Assembly (NCBI RefSeq): GCF_900107415.1
Contig: NZ_FNPX01000004.1
Coordinates: 1-64,000 of the forward strand
Origin: Jannaschia faecimaris
GTDB lineage: Bacteria > Pseudomonadota > Alphaproteobacteria > Rhodobacterales > Rhodobacteraceae
Reading direction: 5' to 3'
DNA length: 64,000 nt
A program made the translations under genes and the position numbers. Below are positions 54,899 to 63,431 of the stretch, piece by piece. Below the pieces are notes generated by a model that saw only the letters and a list, made by a program, of their open reading frames with translations, did no database searches and was not told the DNA's origin. Every line of letters starts with the position of its first letter. The first letter of the stretch is position 1.

Positions 54899-55896
54899 GC
54901 GGTTTCCTCCGCATCGATCAACTCGTCCCCAAATTCTGTGCGCACGATTTGCGCGTCGTATCCCTGCATTTCCAACCATTGACGAAACGTCTCGGTATAG
55001 CCGTGGGTTGCGAAGATTCGCGTCGCCCCAGTTTCGGCAATCGCCGCATTCAATCCTCTCCAGTCGGCATGATCGCTGACCACGAAGCCGCGATCAATTG
55101 CACGCCGTCGCCGGACGCCGCGCAGGGCCATCCAGCCGGAGGCGAAGGCCGATGCCACCGGGGCGAAACGCTGCGACCACCGGCTGTCGAGCGCGGAAGG
55201 TGGCGCGATCAGGAGAGCGCCGGGGTAAGCCTTTGCGTCCGTGTCGGGTGTTACTCGGACGGTGTCCGGCAAGCTCAGGCCCTGTCCGCGCAGCACCTCA
55301 TTTGTATTTTCGACCGCCGCATGGGTCAGGATCGACCCGATCGCCGGGTCGACCATGGTGAGCAACCGTTGCGCCTTTCCCAGAGAGTAGGCACCGATGG
55401 CGCTGACCCGCCCGTCGGCCGCATTCGCGCTCCACCAAGCGTTGATCTCAGACGCGAGCGCCGCCTCGTCCTTCCAGTCGAATACCGGAAGGCCGAAGGT
55501 ACATTCGGTGATGAAGGCATGGCAGCGCACTGGCGCGAAAGGTTCGGACAGGCCATCCGGTGTTGTCTTGTAGTCGCCCGAGACGACCCAGACCTCGCCC
55601 TTGTGCTCCACTCGAATTTGCGCGCTTCCTGGTACGTGCCCGGCGGGGTGAAAACTGACGCTTACGCCGTTGATGGATCGTGTCTCGCCGAAGTTCACCG
55701 TGTCGATCGCAATATCGCCAAGGCGATGACGGATCACCGGTGCCGCCGCAGTGCTGGTCAGATAGTGTGTGTGCCCCGGGTACGCGTGATCGGCGTGACC
55801 ATGCGTGACCAGCGCGCGGTCGACCGGACGCCAAGGGTCGATATGGAAGCCACCGGCGGGGCAGAAGATGCCTTCGTCACGAAATTCAAGAACCAT
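54895..55896 (-). CDS. Ligase-associated DNA damage-response exonuclease (metallo-beta-lactamase fold)
   Basis: A 333-residue protein of the SNM1-like beta-CASP group: metal site THGHADHAYPGH (HxHxDH), HPAGHVPGSAQI, SGDYKTTPDG, and a C-terminal HADWRGL. Bacterial members (LExo type) are 5' or 3' nucleases encoded with a dedicated ligase, helicase and phosphoesterase. Only the ligase is near here, after an inserted hydrolase gene. First gene of the operon. Confidence 0.9.
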   Translation of the reverse strand: MVLEFRDEGIFCPAGGFHIDPWRPVDRALVTHGHADHAYPGHTHYLTSTAAAPVIRHRLGDIAIDTVNFGETRSINGVSVSFHPAGHVPGSAQIRVEHKGEVWVVSGDYKTTPDGLSEPFAPVRCHAFITECTFGLPVFDWKDEAALASEINAWWSANAADGRVSAIGAYSLGKAQRLLTMVDPAIGSILTHAAVENTNEVLRGQGLSLPDTVRVTPDTDAKAYPGALLIAPPSALDSRWSQRFAPVASAFASGWMALRGVRRRRAIDRGFVVSDHADWRGLNAAIAETGATRIFATHGYTETFRQWLEMQGYDAQIVRTEFGDELIDAEETA

Positions 55897-56214
55897 GAAC
55901 GATACCTAGGGCTCGCATCCGCCTGCTGCCAGTCTTGGATACGAATCGGCGTCGGTCATGTGCTTTTGAAACCCAGCGAAATTGAGGCATCGATCGGGCA
56001 GGGCGCAGAAGGGGTGGCGGCCGAATCCGCCCAATTCTGGCAGCGCACCGCCACAGTATTGCCTTACTCTAGCCGTTGTAGCGCCAAGATCGACGATTCC
56101 GCCCATTGATTGCCACAATGTCTGGGCAGAATGGCCTTAATTCAAACAAGGGTTGCTGCCATGAACTTCTGCTTTAACGGCCTCAAGTCCGGCCCGATTT
56201 GCATCGGGGATACG
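55897..56214. other. Non-coding gap upstream of the exonuclease operon
   Basis: About 318 bases with no convincing gene. Open frames on either strand here (for example 55906-56118 minus) lack ribosome sites and family features. It should contain the exonuclease-operon promoter. Confidence 0.5.
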
Positions 56215-56322
56215 ATGTCGCAACTTCACGGCGATGAATTGGGCATGGGACATGTCGGTCTTGGAATGCTGGCTGTGATTGTGGTTGCGGTTTTCGTCTT
56301 CGTATTCCGCAATCCGGCCTAG
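56215..56322 (+). CDS. Possible 35-residue single-span membrane protein
   Basis: A short frame from ATG 56215: an 11-residue polar start (MSQLHGDELGM), then GHVGLGMLAVIVVAVFVFVF as one membrane helix, ending RNPA. GGGGAT upstream is a weak ribosome site. A 70-residue longer frame from 56110 is less likely since its front half is Cys-rich and unlike a leader. It is convergent with fliG. No family assigned; it may be a small stress or assembly protein, or chance. Confidence 0.4.
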   Translation: MSQLHGDELGMGHVGLGMLAVIVVAVFVFVFRNPA

Positions 56323-56327
56323 GCTCC

Positions 56328-57365
56328 TCAATCCTCCCTCAGGCTGAGCGAGAGTACGCCCTCCTCTTCCATCTCCCGTATCACGCCCACGATTGTGGCT
56401 GTCGCGTCCTCGTATTCGTCGGGCGTCGGTGATGACCGATCCTCGATTTCTTCGCGCAACTGATCCCCCAGGCGTTTGGAAATCGTGGTCAGGATGAAGT
56501 CCGCGATTGCGCTATCGTCTTGCGGAATTCCGGCGAGAGCGGTGATCAGGACTTCGCTGTCGATGTTGCGGATGACCCGGGGCATGTCGCGCGGGGCGAC
56601 GCGGTCGGGGATGTTTTCGAAACTGAAGACCACGGCGCGCACGCGCGCGGCGAAATCGGGGTTCGACATCTCGAGCGTTTCCATGATCCCGCGACGAACG
56701 CGGGCGGTGGCTGCATTCAGGATGTCGCCCACCCGTTTTACGCCATCCATTTCAAAGACAGGAGCCTTTCGCGCTGCCGTTTCCCGACCAAGGGCAATGC
56801 CGATCTGCGTCACCGCCGTTGAGGCGACCCCGTCGGTTCGGGCAAAGGCGGCCGCAATCTGATCGGCCCGCTCGCGGGGCAATAAACGTATCATGTCTGC
56901 GGCCCGCGCTGGTGGCATTTTCGACAACACAATCGCGCTGACTTCATCGGATTCGCTGTCGATCAGCTCGACCAGAACTTCGGGCTCCAGCGTCGCCACC
57001 TTGTCCCAGTGACCATGACCGGGCAGCAGGTCATCACCGAGTTCGGCTGATAACTCTTCAATCACTTCCAGCGAGAGCTGCGAGTCAAGCATCGAGAGGA
57101 CTTTGGCCGGGTCGCGGGGAATATGCAGCCCGATGCTGTCCAGTTCTCGCGCGAACTCCGCAATCACCTCAGCCAGCGTTTCCCGGTTGATGAACCGCAA
57201 CTGCGTCATGTCGCGCACCAATTGCCGCTGTTGGGCGGTTGGCAGGTCACGCAGTCCCGGATCGGCCCCGCCGGTGACCAGCAGATGCACGACCACGGCG
57301 GCCTTTTGACGTCTGCTTAGTGTCTGACGACCAGGCATGCCGGCGAGTTTGGGCTGGAACGACAA
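56328..57365 (-). CDS. fliG: Flagellar motor switch protein FliG
   Basis: A 345-residue rotor protein. N, middle and C domains are recognisable: RRQKAAVVVHLL (N), the armadillo repeats (VLSKMPPARAADMIRLLPRERADQI), and the torque helix region MSKRLGDQLREEIEDR, with acidic pairs EE where E. coli has DD. The middle-domain EHPQT is replaced by ESDEVS. The gene stands alone: no other flagellar gene is in the flanking 5 kb. It would sit at the cytoplasmic face of the motor. Confidence 0.92.
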   Translation of the reverse strand: MSFQPKLAGMPGRQTLSRRQKAAVVVHLLVTGGADPGLRDLPTAQQRQLVRDMTQLRFINRETLAEVIAEFARELDSIGLHIPRDPAKVLSMLDSQLSLEVIEELSAELGDDLLPGHGHWDKVATLEPEVLVELIDSESDEVSAIVLSKMPPARAADMIRLLPRERADQIAAAFARTDGVASTAVTQIGIALGRETAARKAPVFEMDGVKRVGDILNAATARVRRGIMETLEMSNPDFAARVRAVVFSFENIPDRVAPRDMPRVIRNIDSEVLITALAGIPQDDSAIADFILTTISKRLGDQLREEIEDRSSPTPDEYEDATATIVGVIREMEEEGVLSLSLRED

Positions 57366-57411
57366 GAGGGATCTCCGACCTTAAGGTACGGCAGATGATT
57401 GCGCCCAAAAT

Positions 57412-57445
57412 GTTAAAAAGTCGTTGCGGAATATGTTCCGCAACG
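57412..57445 (-). terminator. Rho-independent terminator after the secreted-protein gene
   Basis: CGTTGCGGAA (57422-57431) pairs perfectly with TTCCGCAACG (57436-57445) across a 4-base loop. On the minus strand the stem is followed by ACTTTTT then TTAACATTTT, a strong T-tract. It ends the leftward transcript of 57491-57973 before fliG. Confidence 0.85.
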
Positions 57446-57490
57446 GCCTTGGTCTCGCCGACGTGTCATATGGATCTGCGGAGTGTCCGT

Positions 57491-57973
57491 TTAGTCCGAG
57501 ACGCTCGGGTAGGCATTGTAGCAGTTCACTTCGTTGCTGACCCAGTTGGTGCCTTCGTTGCACTCACCGAGCTCAAGGTTAGCCACATCGGATCCAGCCA
57601 CGGTCGTTCCTTCAGCATTCGTCGTGGTACCGCTTCCGGAAACATCCAGGGTCAGAACGGACTGACCATCCTCGGTGGTTTCAACACGGGCGACGATGGC
57701 ATTCTGCTCATCAGCGGACAGGGCACTTCCGTCGGCATTGGCCAGAAGCGCTTCGATCTGCTCGATCGTCGCCCCGTCAAAGACAACACTGTCGCCGTAT
57801 GCGGAGAGGTCTATAACGGCGACCGGATCGGCGTCCGTTGCGACGGGGTCGGACGTGGACTCCTGCGTGGACGAGACAAGCGCGGGATCGCTGTCTCCTT
57901 CGACGCTGACAAATTTCTGAGCGTGTGCGATACCGGGGGACAGCATCAGAGCAATTGCAACACAGCGTAGCAT
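57491..57973 (-). CDS. Secreted hypothetical protein
   Basis: A 160-residue protein with a Sec signal peptide (MLRCVAIALMLSPGIAHA) and an acidic, Ser/Thr/Asp-rich mature part. Features seen are ATIEQIEALLANADGSALSADEQNAIVARVETTEDGQS and a C-terminal two-Cys tail (GECNEGTNWVSNEVNCYNAYP) that may form a disulfide. No known family. GAGG upstream places the start at 57973. Own terminator downstream, so a single-gene transcript. Confidence 0.75.
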   Translation of the reverse strand: MLRCVAIALMLSPGIAHAQKFVSVEGDSDPALVSSTQESTSDPVATDADPVAVIDLSAYGDSVVFDGATIEQIEALLANADGSALSADEQNAIVARVETTEDGQSVLTLDVSGSGTTTNAEGTTVAGSDVANLELGECNEGTNWVSNEVNCYNAYPSVSD

Positions 57974-58040
57974 GGTTAACACCTCGGGTTTGGCAGACCC
58001 TGTCAACCTTGCTTATATTTGCGGCAGAATTTGGATGTCT

Positions 58041-58952
58041 TTATGTCAGCCCGGCGGTTTCTTTGGCCCCGATCATGACGTTCAGGTTCTGCACCGCCGT
58101 GCCGGATGCGCCCTTGCCCAGGTTGTCCAGAACGGCGACGACCGTGACCCGGCCCTGTCTGTCTCCCTGAACCGAAATCTCCATCCGGTTGGTGTCGCGC
58201 AGGGCCTGCGGGTCGACCCTGTCGCCCGCTTGCACGACACTGACGAAGGGATCTCCGGCATAGAAATGGCGCAGGGCTGCCTCGATCCGCTCGTGTCCGG
58301 CGACCTCGCCGGGCAGAAGATCCGCGTGCAGGTGCAACTGGACAACCATGCCCTGTGCAAAATTCGCGACTATCGGCTGAAACAGCGGTTTCCGGGTCAG
58401 GCCTCCGTATTTCATGATTTCAGGCACGTGCTTGTGGGCCTGATTCATGGCGTAGAGGAACAAATCGGGGGCAGAGCCGGCCTCATATTCCGCGATCAGG
58501 CTCTTGCCACCGCCGGTGTAGCCGGAGACTCCGGTCAGCGTGACGCCTGCATCCGAGGGAAGGATACCCGCATCCGTCAAGGGCCGCAGCATCGCAATGG
58601 ATCCCGTCGCATAGCATCCGACGTTGGCGACCAGCCGGGCGTCCTGGATCCGGTCCCGCTGGCCGGGAAGTTCGGGCATACCGTAAATCCACCCCTCCGC
58701 GATGCGGTGGGCGGTGGAGGCATCTATTATGCGCGTCTTGCCGGCGAGCGTTACTGCTTCGCGCGCGGCATCGTCAGGCAGGCACAGGATCGCGACATCG
58801 GCCTCGGCGAACGCGGCGCGGCGGGCGTCAGCATCCTTGCGCTTTTCGGGGTCGATCGAAACAAGTCGGATATCCTCGCGCGCCGTCAGCCGCTCGCGGA
58901 TCTGCAGGCCCGTTGTGCCGGCTTCGCCATCGATGAAAACTGCGGTGGTCAT
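58041..58952 (-). CDS. argC: N-acetyl-gamma-glutamyl-phosphate reductase (short type)
   Basis: A 303-residue dehydrogenase for the third step of arginine synthesis, reducing N-acetyl-glutamyl-phosphate with NADPH. Opening [18 protein letters not shown] is the cofactor motif, catalytic Cys113 is in [13 protein letters not shown], and the His region is [12 protein letters not shown]. This length (about 305-315) marks the type 2 ArgC, not the 340-residue type. AAGGAG before MTTAVF sets the start at 58952. Confidence 0.94.
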   Translation of the reverse strand: MTTAVFIDGEAGTTGLQIRERLTAREDIRLVSIDPEKRKDADARRAAFAEADVAILCLPDDAAREAVTLAGKTRIIDASTAHRIAEGWIYGMPELPGQRDRIQDARLVANVGCYATGSIAMLRPLTDAGILPSDAGVTLTGVSGYTGGGKSLIAEYEAGSAPDLFLYAMNQAHKHVPEIMKYGGLTRKPLFQPIVANFAQGMVVQLHLHADLLPGEVAGHERIEAALRHFYAGDPFVSVVQAGDRVDPQALRDTNRMEISVQGDRQGRVTVVAVLDNLGKGASGTAVQNLNVMIGAKETAGLT

Positions 58953-59219
58953 GGGATGCTCCTTGTATCGATGAATGCGGGATAAGGTGTCGCGGGCCTT
59001 GGTGCAACGGGCTTCGCCTCTGGGTGGGCTGCGCTGCACATCGACCGCACCCCTGTGGCAAGGAATGAGGCCCAACACCTGCTTCTGCGGGACGATCCGA
59101 AGACCGTCTGTCTGGCGCTCGCAGGGGGCTGCCACATACCAGGTCTTTCTCAGGGAAGCGGCCAAGAGGTTTTCGCGAAAGCTCTTCCAACCCCACGCGT
59201 GGCGGCGTAACCCGAAACC

Positions 59220-60032
59220 ATGCGTATTTTATTCCTCGGCGACGTCATGGGCCGTACCGGCCGTACCGCTATCACTCAACGCCTTCCCGGCCTGCGCGCT
59301 GATTGGAAGCTGGATGCAGTCGTCGTCAATGGCGAGAACGCGTCGTCGGGGCGCGGCCTGAATGCAAGCCAGGCCAAGACCATCTTCGAGGCCGGGGCCG
59401 ACGTGATTACTCTTGGCGATCATGCCTTCGACCAGAAGGACATGATGCAGGCGGTCGAACACGACCACCGAATCCTGCGCCCGATCAACTTTTCCAAGGT
59501 TGCGCCCGGCAAGGGGTGGCGGGTCTTCGACATTGCGGGGCGCAAGGTGCTCGTGGCGCAGGTTCTGGGGCAGGTGTTCATGTCGCGGACCTATGACGAT
59601 CCGTTTTCGGCGATCGAGCCGGTGCTCAAGGCGCATCCACTGGGCCGTGCCGTTCAGGCTACACTGGTCGATGTGCATTGCGAGGCGACGTCTGAGAAGA
59701 TGGCCATGGGCCATTTCTGCGACGGCCGGGCCAGCATGGTGGTCGGCACGCACACCCATGTGCCAACTGCCGATGCCGGCATCCTGCCGAAGGGCACCGC
59801 GTTTCAGGCCGATGCAGGCATGTGCGGCGATTACGACTCGGTGATTGGCATGGAAAAAACCGAACCGATGCGTCGCTTCATCACGGGTATGACCCGCGAC
59901 AGGTTCGAACCGGCGGGCGGCGAAGCGACGTTGTGCGGCCTGTTCGTGGAGACCGACGACGCGACCGGTCTTGCGCGCGAGGTCGTTCAGGTCCGCCAAG
60001 GGGGCCGCCTGTCTCAGAGCGGCCCGTCGTGA
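59220..60032 (+). CDS. YmdB/TIGR00282-family metallophosphodiesterase
   Basis: A 270-residue calcineurin-like phosphodiesterase. Metal and catalytic motifs: [46 protein letters not shown] and [10 protein letters not shown]. Bacillus YmdB hydrolyses cAMP and related 2',3'-cyclic nucleotides and affects community behaviour; the role in alphaproteobacteria is not known. Weak ribosome site. Its stop is 7 bases before the permease GTG. Confidence 0.9.
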   Translation: MRILFLGDVMGRTGRTAITQRLPGLRADWKLDAVVVNGENASSGRGLNASQAKTIFEAGADVITLGDHAFDQKDMMQAVEHDHRILRPINFSKVAPGKGWRVFDIAGRKVLVAQVLGQVFMSRTYDDPFSAIEPVLKAHPLGRAVQATLVDVHCEATSEKMAMGHFCDGRASMVVGTHTHVPTADAGILPKGTAFQADAGMCGDYDSVIGMEKTEPMRRFITGMTRDRFEPAGGEATLCGLFVETDDATGLAREVVQVRQGGRLSQSGPS

Positions 60033-60039
60033 GGGCCGC

Positions 60040-61821
60040 GTGACCTGGATCGACCTGCCCCCGGGTAGCGATGCCTGGATCACCATCGCGGTGTTGGTCG
60101 TGATGCTGGCCCTGTTCATCAAGGAGGTTTACCCGACCGAAGTGGTGGCCATGTCGGGCGCGGCTTTCCTGCTGGCCACCGGCATCCTCCCGTATGATGC
60201 GGGCGTCGCCGTCCTGTCCAACCCGGCCCCTTGGACGATCGCGGCTATGTTCCTGCTGATGGGGGCGTTGGTGCGCACAGGCGCGCTCGACTGGTTCACG
60301 CGCTTTGCCGAGGGGCAAGTCGGGTCGCGGCCGCGGTTTGCGATCGGGGTGCTGTTGCTGTTCGTTCTGGTGGCCTCCGCCTTCGTGGCGAATACGCCTG
60401 TGGTGGTCGTCATGATCCCGGTATTCGTGCAACTGGCGGGCAAGATGGGTCTTGCCCCGTCCAAGTTGCTGATCCCGCTGTCCTACGCGTCGATCCTGGG
60501 GGGGACGATCACGCTGATCGGGACCTCGACGAACCTGCTGGTCGATGGCGTCGCGCGGGCGCAGGGTCTCAGGCCGTTCACGATCTTCGAGGTGTCCCCG
60601 CTGGCGATTCCGGTTGCGGCGGCGGGCATGGCCTACCTCTACCTTGTGGGGCGGCACCTGTTGCCCGAGCGTACGTCGATGGCCGCAATGCTGGGCGGGA
60701 CGCGCAAGGCGGCCAAGTTCTTTGCTGAAGCGGTGATCCCGGCGGACTCGAACCTCATTGGACGCGAGGCGCAGGACGTGCAGCTTTTCAAGCGCGAAGG
60801 GGTGCGCCTGATCGACGTGGTGCGTGGCGATGCCTCGCTGCGGCGCAACCTGAAGGATGTGAAGCTGAAGGTCGGCGACCGGGTCATCCTGCGCACCGAG
60901 ATCGCGGAACTTCTGACTCTGCAACGCAGTCCGGACCTGAAGCGACTGGACCAGGTCGGGGCAGTGGAGACCACGACGGTCGAGGTTCTGATTACGCCGG
61001 ATGCCAAGATGGTGGGCCGCCGACTGGGCAGCCTGCGCCTGCGGCGGCGCTATGGCGTGTATACGCTGGCCTTGCATCGGCGCGACCGGAACATGTCGGG
61101 GCAGCTCGACGATGTGGTGGTGCAGGTCGGCGATACATTGCTGCTGGAAGGCGCGGCCGAGGATGTGCATCGTTTGGCGCAGGATCTGAACCTTGTGGAA
61201 GTCAGCCAACCGCGCGAACAGGCTTTTCGGCGCGAGCGCAGCTGGATCCCGATCGTCGCCGTCGCCGGGATCGTCGGCCTTTCGGCGTTGAATTTGGCCC
61301 CGATTTTTGCGCTGGCCGTGATGGGGGCCGTTATCGTGCTTCTGACCCGCAGCGTGGACGCGGACGAGGCGTTCGGCTTTGTAGACGGGCGTCTTCTGGC
61401 GATGATCTTCTCTATGCTTGCGGTTGGTGCCGCGCTTGAGGCATCGGGTGCCGTTGAGATGATCGTGAACGCGATTGCGCCAGCGCTGGAGACCCTGCCG
61501 GGGCCGCTTCTGGTGCTGTTCGTCTTTGCCCTGACATCCATTTTGACCGAACTGGTCAGTAACAACGCCGTCGCCGTCGTTGTCACGCCGATCGCCATCG
61601 CACTGGCGCAGACACTGGGCGTCGATCCGCGCGGGTTGGTCGTGGCGGTTATGATCGGCGCAAGTTGTGCCTTTTCGACACCCATTGGTTACCAGACGAA
61701 CATGTTGGTCTATGGTCCGGGCGGATATCGGTTTACCGATTTCGCGCGGGTGGGAATCGGGCTTAATATTCTGGTTGCCCTCGTGTCGTCGGCCCTGATC
61801 CCGCTGATCTGGCCACTTTGA
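60040..61821 (+). CDS. SLC13/DASS-type permease with RCK-C domains
   Basis: A 593-residue membrane transporter. About six helices (1-190) and a second set (about 400-590) flank two cytoplasmic RCK-C (TrkA-C) domains at about 210-375 (GREAQDVQLFKREGVRLIDVVRG and GRRLGSLRLRRRYGVYTL). The substrate motif GTSTNLLVDG and the second SNNAVAVVVTPI are those of CitT/SLC13 sodium-anion symporters of the YbaL/SAC-1 type. I use the GTG at 60040 rather than a start inside the phosphodiesterase gene. Substrate likely sulfate or a carboxylate. Confidence 0.88.
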   Translation: MTWIDLPPGSDAWITIAVLVVMLALFIKEVYPTEVVAMSGAAFLLATGILPYDAGVAVLSNPAPWTIAAMFLLMGALVRTGALDWFTRFAEGQVGSRPRFAIGVLLLFVLVASAFVANTPVVVVMIPVFVQLAGKMGLAPSKLLIPLSYASILGGTITLIGTSTNLLVDGVARAQGLRPFTIFEVSPLAIPVAAAGMAYLYLVGRHLLPERTSMAAMLGGTRKAAKFFAEAVIPADSNLIGREAQDVQLFKREGVRLIDVVRGDASLRRNLKDVKLKVGDRVILRTEIAELLTLQRSPDLKRLDQVGAVETTTVEVLITPDAKMVGRRLGSLRLRRRYGVYTLALHRRDRNMSGQLDDVVVQVGDTLLLEGAAEDVHRLAQDLNLVEVSQPREQAFRRERSWIPIVAVAGIVGLSALNLAPIFALAVMGAVIVLLTRSVDADEAFGFVDGRLLAMIFSMLAVGAALEASGAVEMIVNAIAPALETLPGPLLVLFVFALTSILTELVSNNAVAVVVTPIAIALAQTLGVDPRGLVVAVMIGASCAFSTPIGYQTNMLVYGPGGYRFTDFARVGIGLNILVALVSSALIPLIWPL

Positions 61822-61854
61822 CGGCCCTGTGAAATGCTTTTTGGAGGCTCTGCG

Positions 61855-62268
61855 ATGCGCCCGGCCCTACTTCTTCTTCCGCTCGCCATCGCGGCCTGTC
61901 AGCCGGTGACTTCGGGCACGCAGGGCGTTGGTGCAAATGTCCCCCCCGGCGAGGTTCGCGTCGCCGCCGTCGATGCTACGCCCAGCCGGGTGGTCATTCG
62001 TCTGTCCAATGGGAAACGTTGCGTCTCCGAACGGCCCGAGGGCGTGCCTGGAAACTGGTCCGGCGTGACTTCGGGCGAAGACTGCGGCTACAAGCTGCCC
62101 TTCGCGGTCAGCTTCAAGCAGGGTGCAACGCCCCAGCGATTCACGATCGAAGCCGCGCCCGCCGGTGTCGGTCCAAGGGCGGAAGTGTTCGTCACCGATG
62201 TGGACGGCGTTCGGCGCCTGTTTGCATCGCCGCTGGGCCCCAACGTCCGGTTCGAACAGCAGGCTTGA
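61855..62268 (+). CDS. Small lipoprotein, function unknown
   Basis: A 137-residue protein with a lipoprotein signal: MRPALLLLPLAIAACQPV, with the lipobox Cys at about residue 16. The mature part is a compact beta-rich domain with two further cysteines (KRCVSE and GEDCGY), possibly a disulfide. GGAGG upstream sets the start at 61855. No family assigned. It follows the permease by 33 bases and may share its transcript. Confidence 0.75.
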   Translation: MRPALLLLPLAIAACQPVTSGTQGVGANVPPGEVRVAAVDATPSRVVIRLSNGKRCVSERPEGVPGNWSGVTSGEDCGYKLPFAVSFKQGATPQRFTIEAAPAGVGPRAEVFVTDVDGVRRLFASPLGPNVRFEQQA

Positions 62269-62292
62269 TCGTTGGGGCCATCAGGCCCCGCA

Positions 62293-63276
62293 TCATTCCC
62301 CGGCCATCAACGTCTTGGGATGATGCGGTACCGGGGTCGGTTCAAGGCCACCGGGCGCGCTGCGCCCCTCGGAGGCCAGGCGCGAAAGCGCTGCGTTCAG
62401 GCGACGGCGAGCAGCGGGGCTGGCCCCCTTGCGTACCATATGACCGGCGACCAGGGCAGACAGCCACGGCCGGTCCATCCGGTCCGTCTTGCGCAGCAGG
62501 CCCATGAGCCAGGCGCTGTTCTGCCGCCGTCCGCGCCACAATTGCGCGAAGCGGAGTGGTGTGAGGTTGCCGGCCTCGGCTCCGGCGAGCAGGCGATCAA
62601 GAATGTTGATCTCCTCCAGCCGAGCCTGAATATCCGCCCCTGCGTGATGCGCGGCGCACCGGATCACGTGCTCGCCCTGGAAAAGGGTGGCATGCATCGC
62701 GTCAGCCGCCTCGGTCGGGTCGGTGATGACATAGACCCGGTTCGCCGCGTCGATCATCTGCGCCGCGTTGCCATAGCGCGGCTCGAACGCCATGGCCCAG
62801 GCCGAGCGGAAGCGGCGTTCCCAGGGGGCGATCTCTCGGTTGAGCGTCGCATAGGGCTGCATCAGGAACACCGTCGCGCCGGGTGCCGCGACGCTATGTG
62901 CCGCGGCACCGTAAGCCCCCATGCCTCCGCCAACGAAAAGAACAGAGTCGTAGTCGTCGAAGAAGCCATCATCCGTCAGGTTGTCGAAGAAGTCGTGAAG
63001 ATCTTCATCTCGGAACCACGTGCGACCCTCGGCCATGATATCCAGCGTTGCGCAGCCGCGCTTGCGGGCAAGGCCGGTCGAGATGGGCAGACCGCCGTCA
63101 CGAGCGCGGGTGGTATCAAGTGCTTCGAACGAGACGACCAGCGTATCGCCACCCGGTCGGAACAAAGCCAGATGATCATCCCCGATCTGCCGCAGATAGC
63201 CGAGATCTCCCGCCGCCTCGATAAGCGCTTTGCGATGGTCCGCGCGCGACATTGGCTGCATCTTGCGATCGTCCAT
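62293..63276 (-). CDS. Rhodobacterales protein annotated as PAPS-reductase-like
   Basis: A 327-residue protein of a family I recall from Rhodobacterales as 'phosphoadenosine phosphosulfate reductase', but the diagnostic PAPS motifs (KECGLH-type Cys, PP-loop SGGKDS) are not visible, so the name may be wrong. Seen instead: YDSVLFVGGGMGAYGAAAHSVAAPG (nucleotide- or hydrolase-like glycine turn) and a C-terminal helical half. GAGGAT upstream supports the start. Divergent from the glycosyltransferase gene. Confidence 0.6.
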   Translation of the reverse strand: MDDRKMQPMSRADHRKALIEAAGDLGYLRQIGDDHLALFRPGGDTLVVSFEALDTTRARDGGLPISTGLARKRGCATLDIMAEGRTWFRDEDLHDFFDNLTDDGFFDDYDSVLFVGGGMGAYGAAAHSVAAPGATVFLMQPYATLNREIAPWERRFRSAWAMAFEPRYGNAAQMIDAANRVYVITDPTEAADAMHATLFQGEHVIRCAAHHAGADIQARLEEINILDRLLAGAEAGNLTPLRFAQLWRGRRQNSAWLMGLLRKTDRMDRPWLSALVAGHMVRKGASPAARRRLNAALSRLASEGRSAPGGLEPTPVPHHPKTLMAGE

Positions 63277-63431
63277 CAGAATCCTCGGGCCTTAGTTCGG
63301 ATTTCAGGATAACGCGGCCAGCCGCTGAATTCAGGCCTAAAAATGACGCGATCGCTTGATATTCCGGTCGCATTGTTCCCGTATCGGCGATGATGATGGC
63401 ATTGGCAGGTTATTTGCCTGAATGGAGAGAC

